Positions 4,694 to 8,581 of a stretch of 8,581 nucleotides of DNA are shown here, in pieces. The position numbers and the translations under genes are program-made. A model generated the notes under the pieces. It did not search any database. It had not been told where the DNA came from and saw only the letters and a list, made by a program, of their open reading frames with translations. Origin of the DNA: Actinomycetota bacterium (lineage in GTDB: Bacteria; Actinomycetota; UBA4738; G016210805); NCBI GenBank assembly GCA_016210805.1, contig JACQTL010000412.1:1-8581 (forward strand), read 5' to 3'. Numbering within the stretch: position 1 is the stretch's first letter; every line of letters starts with the position of its first letter.

Positions 4694-5452
4694 GTGGACG
4701 AGACCTACCAGCGCCAGCTGGTCGCCGAGTTCATCGGAACGTTCGCCCTCGTGTTCATCGGGGCCGGGTCGGTGATCCTGGCCACCCAGCCCGGGGGGGG
4801 CTACGCCGGGCTCCTCGGGGTGGCCCTGGCCCACGGGCTCGTCCTCGCGGTCATGGTGTCCGTGCTCGGCCACATCTCCGGAGGGCACTTCAACCCCGCG
4901 GTGACGATCGGGGCCTGGGTGGTCCGCAAGATCGACGGCTTCCGGGCCGTGCTCTACGTCGTGACCCAGGTGCTGGCGGGGATCGCGGCCGCGGGGCTCC
5001 TCCGGGTCGTCCTCCCCGACGCCGCCCTCCGACCGGGGGGCGGGGAGATCGGCCTGGGCAACACCACGGTGAACTCCGCCGTCGGCCTCCAGGACTGGCA
5101 GGCCGTGCTGATCGAGGCCATCCTCACGTTCTTCCTGCTGATCGCGGTGTTCGGGACGGCGGTGGACGAGCGGGGCCCCTTCGGCAAGACGGCCGGGCTC
5201 ACGATCGGGCTCGTCCTCACCTTCGACATCCTGATGGGCGGCCCCCTCACGGGAGCGAGCATGAACCCGGCCCGGTCCCTCGGTCCGGCGGTGGTCTCCG
5301 GGAACTACGCCGACATCTACGTCTACCTGATCGGCCCGGTGAGCGGAGGCGTGATCGGGGCCACCACCTACTGGTTCGCGTTCCTCCGGGGCCGGGAGCG
5401 GATCACCGCGCCTCCCAGCGAGGTGCCCATGGAGTCCACCGACCAGGAGTAG
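4694..5452 (+). CDS. Aquaporin (MIP family) with TIP-like selectivity filter
   Basis: A 252-residue inner-membrane channel with six predicted helices at roughly 11-31, 38-60, 83-107, 134-155, 165-185 and 207-230. It has the two half-helix motifs NPAV (67-70, in SGGHFNPAVT) and NPARS (191-195). Gap-free alignment from each NPA to E. coli AqpZ places the aromatic/arginine filter at His47 (AqpZ Phe43), Ile179 (His174), Ala188 (Thr183) and Arg194 (Arg189). His/Ile/Ala/Arg is the filter of plant tonoplast aquaporins of group II, which pass water and often ammonia, urea or peroxide, rather than that of water-specific AqpZ or GlpF glycerol channels. Substrate is therefore open. The GTG start at 4694 has AAGGAGG 5 nt upstream; the open frame extends further up but only as a shadow of the divergent gene. 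The C-terminal tail (about 232-252) is charged and cytoplasmic. Confidence 0.92.
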   Translation: MDETYQRQLVAEFIGTFALVFIGAGSVILATQPGGGYAGLLGVALAHGLVLAVMVSVLGHISGGHFNPAVTIGAWVVRKIDGFRAVLYVVTQVLAGIAAAGLLRVVLPDAALRPGGGEIGLGNTTVNSAVGLQDWQAVLIEAILTFFLLIAVFGTAVDERGPFGKTAGLTIGLVLTFDILMGGPLTGASMNPARSLGPAVVSGNYADIYVYLIGPVSGGVIGATTYWFAFLRGRERITAPPSEVPMESTDQE

Positions 5453-5539
5453 GGGCTCCGCCCCCGACTGCCCCCGACAGCGGTGCCGCCTGCGGCGGCT
5501 CCCGTTCTGGCCCTGGCCGCGCCACGTGGCGCCGCGGCC
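5452..5539. terminator. Cluster of three GC hairpins between convergent genes, possible bidirectional terminator
   Basis: The 87-nt gap holds GGGGC-TCC-GCCCC (5452-5464, touching the aquaporin stop), GCCGCC-TGC-GGCGGC (5485-5499) and a larger structure in which GGCCGC (5515-5520) pairs with GCGGCC (5534-5539) around the palindrome GCCACGTGGC (5521-5530) with a 3-nt bulge. The last abuts the stop codon of the minus-strand gene. None has a U-tract, so termination is inferred from position and stem strength. Confidence 0.4.
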
Positions 5540-5728
5540 CTACCTCTCGTAGCGGGGCTTGGCGGTCGGTCCCCGCCAGGGGAAGCCGATCGTGTGCTGC
5601 CAGCACGTCGGGTTGGGGTTGTAGGCCGAGATCCGGACGTCGCAGACCGAGCAGCGCCGCTCGGTCCCCCCGCCCTCGGGCCGGTCGGGGTCGCCCCGTC
5701 CCTGCACGTCTCGAGCCTCCCTCACCAT
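5540..5728 (-). CDS. Small Cys3His zinc-binding protein downstream of KorAB
   Basis: A protein of up to 62 residues with a single compact motif, C-x2-C-x12-C-x2-H (Cys26, Cys29, Cys42, His45), in the context RRCSVCDVRISAYNPNPTCW, which should bind one zinc ion. The tail (IGFPWRGPTAKPRYER) is basic, so nucleic acid or protein contact is possible. The exact function is unknown. The ATG at 5728 lacks a good Shine-Dalgarno sequence; a GTG seven codons later (5707) has AGGGAGG 8 nt upstream, and codon usage becomes more typical from there, so a 55-residue product is about as likely. A TATGGT hexamer at 5730 to 5725 could be its own -10. It follows the KorB stop by 83 nt on the same strand; that gap holds only a weak GGGC-ATCG-GCCC hairpin. 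Confidence 0.65.
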   Translation of the reverse strand: MVREARDVQGRGDPDRPEGGGTERRCSVCDVRISAYNPNPTCWQHTIGFPWRGPTAKPRYER

Positions 5729-5811
5729 ACCGTCGAACCCCCGGAGCCAACGGAGCAAGCCGGCTCCACGGGATGATATCGCCACCTCGGGCCGATGCCC
5801 AGAAAGGAGGG

Positions 5812-6873
5812 CTACTTCACCACCCAGGTGTCGCCCGAATGGAGCAGGGCCCGCACGTCCCCGGGCCCCATGCGCTCGGTGGCCGCCTGGATCTGGGCGT
5901 CCATGGCCTCGCCGTACACGGACCGGCTCACCGACCTGAACATCCCGATCGCGGTGGGCTGGGTGGGCCCGGTGGAGAGGTGGGCGAGGGCGAAGGCCAG
6001 CGTGGGGTCCTCGCGGTGGGCGTCGTGGACGACGATGCGGTCCTCGGGCGTCGACGCCGTCTCGGCGATCTCCAGGCGCCCGTTCTCGCCCACGGCCACG
6101 CACCGGGACCCCCCGTCGAACAGGACCGGCTCGCCGTGCTCGAGCCGGATCTGGTTGCGCTGGGCACCGGCCGCCTTGTCCCTGATCGCCCCGAAGGCCC
6201 CGTCGTTGAACACGTTGCAGTTCTGGTAGATCTCCACGAACGCCGTCCCAGGGTGGGCGGCCGCCGCCCGGAGGACCTCGGTGAGGTGCTGGCGGTCGTT
6301 GTCCACGGTCCGGGCCACGAACGTGCCCTCCGCCCCCAGGGCCAGGGCCACCGGGTTGAACGGGTGGTCGAGCGAACCGAACGGGGTGGACTTCGTGACC
6401 TTGCCGAGCTCGCTGGTCGGCGAGTACTGCCCCTTGGTCAGCCCGTAGATCTGGTTGTTGAACAGGAGGATCTTGATCGGGACGTTGCGTCGGAGGGCGT
6501 GGATCAGGTGGTTGCCCCCGATCGACAGCGCGTCGCCGTCCCCGGTCACGACCCACACGGAGAGGTCCGTCCGTGAGGTGGCCAGCCCCGTGGCGATGGC
6601 CGGCGCCCGGCCGTGGATCCCGTGCATCCCGTAGGTGTCCATGTAGTACGTGAACCGCCCGGAGCAGCCGATCCCCGACACGAACACCAGCCGGTGCGGG
6701 GGGATGCCCAGCTCGGGGAGGAAGCCCTGGACAGTGGCCAGGATCGCGTAGTCCCCGCACCCCGGGCACCACCTGACCTCCTGGTCGCTGGTGAAGTCCT
6801 TCTTGGTGAGCGAGAGGGCCGCGCCGCCCCGGGCGCTCCCCGGCCCTCCGCCCGATCCGTTCGCCTCGGCCAT
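5812..6873 (-). CDS. korB: 2-oxoacid:ferredoxin oxidoreductase, beta subunit
   Basis: This 353-residue subunit carries the thiamine-diphosphate site and the [4Fe-4S] cluster of a CoA-dependent oxidative decarboxylase that turns 2-oxoglutarate or pyruvate into acyl-CoA, CO2 and reduced ferredoxin. Cluster cysteines are visible in WCPGCGDY (Cys36, Cys39), GIGCSGR (Cys70) and NCNVFND (Cys219). The ThDP motif begins at GDGD (111-114) and ends with Asn139-Asn140 in LLFNNQIYGLTKGQYSPTS. Length and motifs match KorB. The ATG at 6873 lies 5 nt after the alpha-subunit stop, with GGAGGG about 10 nt upstream; a GTG at 6882 overlapping that stop as GTGA is an alternative adding three residues. No ferredoxin domain is present, so a separate ferredoxin must accept the electrons. 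Pyruvate versus 2-oxoglutarate specificity cannot be settled here. Confidence 0.93.
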   Translation of the reverse strand: MAEANGSGGGPGSARGGAALSLTKKDFTSDQEVRWCPGCGDYAILATVQGFLPELGIPPHRLVFVSGIGCSGRFTYYMDTYGMHGIHGRAPAIATGLATSRTDLSVWVVTGDGDALSIGGNHLIHALRRNVPIKILLFNNQIYGLTKGQYSPTSELGKVTKSTPFGSLDHPFNPVALALGAEGTFVARTVDNDRQHLTEVLRAAAAHPGTAFVEIYQNCNVFNDGAFGAIRDKAAGAQRNQIRLEHGEPVLFDGGSRCVAVGENGRLEIAETASTPEDRIVVHDAHREDPTLAFALAHLSTGPTQPTAIGMFRSVSRSVYGEAMDAQIQAATERMGPGDVRALLHSGDTWVVK

Positions 6874-6878
6874 CTCGC

Positions 6879-8581
6879 TCACACCCTCCGGAGGATCTCG
6901 CGCTCGACCTCGTCGGCCATGATGGGCTGCCCCTTCACCTTGCTGTAGGACTCGACGTCCACCAGGAACCGCCCCCGCAGGAGCAGGGACAGCTGGCCCG
7001 TGTTCATCTCCGGGATCAGCACCCGGGGGTAGGACCGGAGGACCTCCTCCAGGTTCCGGGGGAAGGGGCTCAGGTGGACGAGGTGCGCGGCGGCCACCCG
7101 CTTGCCCTCGGCCCGGACCCGGCGGACGGCGGCCTTGACGGCCCCGTACGTCGAGCCCCATCCCAGCACCAGCAGCTCGGCGCCCTCCTCGCCGTCGACC
7201 TCGAGGAGCGGGACGTCGTCGGCGATCCCGGCGACCTTGGCCGCCCGGAGCTCGGTCATCCGCTGGTGGTTGTCCGGGTCGTAGCTGATGTTCCCCGAGC
7301 CGTCCTCCTTCTCGAGGCCGCCCACCCGGTGCTCCAGGCCGGGGGTCCCCGGGACGGCCCACGGCCGGGCCAGGCGCTCGTCCCGGAGGTACGGGAGGAA
7401 CTCGTCGCCGGCGTTGGGCTCGGTGGTGAACTTCGGGTCGATCTCCGGGAGCGTGTCGGGGTCGGGCAGGAGCCACGGCTCGGAGGAGTTCCCCAGGAAC
7501 GTGTCGGTGAGCAGGATCACCGGGGTCCGGTAGGTCACGGCGATCCGAACGGCCTCGATGGCCGCGTCGAAGCAGTGGGACGGGGTGTAGGCGGCCACGA
7601 TGGGGAGCGGGGACTCGCCGTGCCGGCCGAACATCGCGAGGAGCAGGTCGGCGGCCTCCTGCTTGGTGGGCATCCCGGTGGACGGGCCGGCCCGCTGCAC
7701 GTCCACGACGACCATGGGCAGCTCGAGGGCCACGCCCAGCGAGATCGTCTCCGCCTTGAGGTCCATGCCCGGCCCGCTGGTCCCGGTCACGCCGAGCGCC
7801 CCGCCGAACGCCGCGCCGAGGACGGCCCCGGCCGCGGCGATCTCGTCCTCGGCCTGGAGCGTCCTGACCCCGAAGTTCTTGTGGCGGGAGAGCTCGTGGA
7901 GCAGCTCGGAGGCCGGCGTGATCGGGTAGCTCGCGTAGAACAGGGGCAGCCCGCTCCTCGCGCTGGCCGCGACCAGCCCCCAGGCCAGGGCGGTGGCCCC
8001 CGTCACGTTCCGGTACGTCCCCGGCTTCGCCGGTGCCGGCTTGACCACGTAGCTGTGCGCGAACAGCTCGGTGGTCTCACCGAAGTTGTAGCCCGCCCTG
8101 AAGGCGGCCAGGTTGGCCTCCCGGATCTCGGGCTTCTCGGCGAACTTGCTCTCGATCCAGGCGAGGGTCACGTCGGTGGGCCGCCCGTACATCCACGACA
8201 CCAGCCCCAGCGCGAACATGTTCTTGGCCCGCTCGGCCTCCTTCTTGCTGATCTCGATCGACTCGGTGGCCCGCAGGGTGATCGAGGTCATCGGGACCCG
8301 GTAGACCTGGTAGCCGTCCAGCGTGCCGTCGTCCAGGGGGTTGGCCGGGTACCCCGCCTTCTCCAGGTTCCGGTCGACGAAGGCGTCCTCGTTCACGATC
8401 ACGGTCCCGCCCCGCTCGAGGTCCTTGAGGTTGGCCTTCAGCGCCGCCGGGTTCATGGCCACCAGCACGCTGGGCCGGTCGCCGGGGGTCAGGATGTCGA
8501 GCGAGGCGAAGTGGATCTGGAACGCCGACACCCCGTGGACCGTCCCCGCGGGGGCCCGGATCTCCGCCGGGAAGTCGGGCA
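6879..8581 (-). CDS. korA: 2-oxoacid:ferredoxin oxidoreductase, alpha subunit (gamma-alpha fusion); 5' end lies beyond the window
   Basis: About 566 residues are visible. The frame stays open through the right edge, starting PDFPAEIRAPAGTV, a conserved segment some tens of residues inside the family N-terminus; an in-frame GTG at 8531 is therefore not the real start. Order of domains: the gamma-type domain (about 8581-8050) with VAMNPAALKANL and GGTVIVNEDAF, then the pyrimidine-binding domain with YASYPITPASELL (the YPITP signature at 7914-7928) and LQAEDEIAAAGAVLGAAFGG, followed by TSGPGMDLKAE and the C-terminal domain III with LVLGWGSTYGAVKAAV and IPEMNTGQLSLLLRG. This gamma-alpha fusion is the layout of actinobacterial and archaeal two-subunit enzymes, including mycobacterial KorA. 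It forms a heterodimer or heterotetramer with KorB just downstream; the stop is 5 nt from the KorB ATG, so the two are one operon. Confidence 0.93.
   Translation of the reverse strand, partial: PDFPAEIRAPAGTVHGVSAFQIHFASLDILTPGDRPSVLVAMNPAALKANLKDLERGGTVIVNEDAFVDRNLEKAGYPANPLDDGTLDGYQVYRVPMTSITLRATESIEISKKEAERAKNMFALGLVSWMYGRPTDVTLAWIESKFAEKPEIREANLAAFRAGYNFGETTELFAHSYVVKPAPAKPGTYRNVTGATALAWGLVAASARSGLPLFYASYPITPASELLHELSRHKNFGVRTLQAEDEIAAAGAVLGAAFGGALGVTGTSGPGMDLKAETISLGVALELPMVVVDVQRAGPSTGMPTKQEAADLLLAMFGRHGESPLPIVAAYTPSHCFDAAIEAVRIAVTYRTPVILLTDTFLGNSSEPWLLPDPDTLPEIDPKFTTEPNAGDEFLPYLRDERLARPWAVPGTPGLEHRVGGLEKEDGSGNISYDPDNHQRMTELRAAKVAGIADDVPLLEVDGEEGAELLVLGWGSTYGAVKAAVRRVRAEGKRVAAAHLVHLSPFPRNLEEVLRSYPRVLIPEMNTGQLSLLLRGRFLVDVESYSKVKGQPIMADEVEREILRRV

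Noticed and set aside
5729..5811. Extension of the zinc-protein frame upstream through 5729-5811 (GTG or TTG starts)
   Set aside because: Codon third positions there contain many A/T, unlike the neighbouring genes, and no ribosome binding site at proper spacing was seen.
6874..7476. Upstream open extension of the korB frame
   Set aside because: It overlaps the KorA C-terminus in another frame and is a Pro/Arg/Gly-rich shadow; KorB homology begins just after 6873.

Overview
The window is very GC-rich (Gs and Cs dominate almost every third codon position) and carries a WhiB-family iron-sulfur regulator, a family essentially confined to Actinomycetota and their phages. Frequent GTG starts, heavy AGG arginine codon use and apparently leaderless genes fit a high-GC actinobacterium. 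No gene allows a genus call. No tRNA, rRNA, CRISPR array, transposase or integrase was seen; this reads as ordinary chromosome.

Layout. 1-711 (-): N-terminal part of a class III CoA-transferase / alpha-methylacyl-CoA racemase-like enzyme, running off the left edge. 889-1176 (+): a 95-residue WhiB protein, divergent from it. 1725-2252 then 1204-1704 (-): a tandem ACT-domain protein followed after 20 nt by peptide deformylase. 2294-3469 (+): a thiolase, divergent from the ACT gene across only 41 nt, with both genes apparently leaderless. 4623 down to 3566 (-): a tightly coupled run of four small genes (degenerate receiver domain, protein with a duplicated C-x2-D-G knuckle, 71-residue soluble protein, 36-residue single-helix membrane protein), followed in the same frame by a coding-like segment behind an in-frame TGA. 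4694-5452 (+): an aquaporin, divergent from that cluster. 8581 down to 5812 (-): alpha (5' partial) and beta subunits of a 2-oxoacid:ferredoxin oxidoreductase, followed by a small Cys3His zinc-binding protein at 5540-5728.

How the genes fit together. The CoA-transferase/racemase, the thiolase and the 2-oxoacid:ferredoxin oxidoreductase all handle acyl-CoA chemistry, consistent with fatty or branched-chain acid catabolism feeding acetyl-CoA and reduced ferredoxin. They sit in separate transcription units, so a shared pathway is inference. WhiB, ACT protein and deformylase are housekeeping or regulatory genes.

The least explained part is 3470-4623: small genes joined by two GTGA stop/start overlaps and one TGA-G-ATG junction, facing an aquaporin whose predicted selectivity filter (His/Ile/Ala/Arg) resembles plant tonoplast aquaporins rather than E. 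coli AqpZ. Five gene starts or operon heads have a GTAGNNT hexamer-plus-G in -10 position or close to it, which looks like the local housekeeping promoter element.
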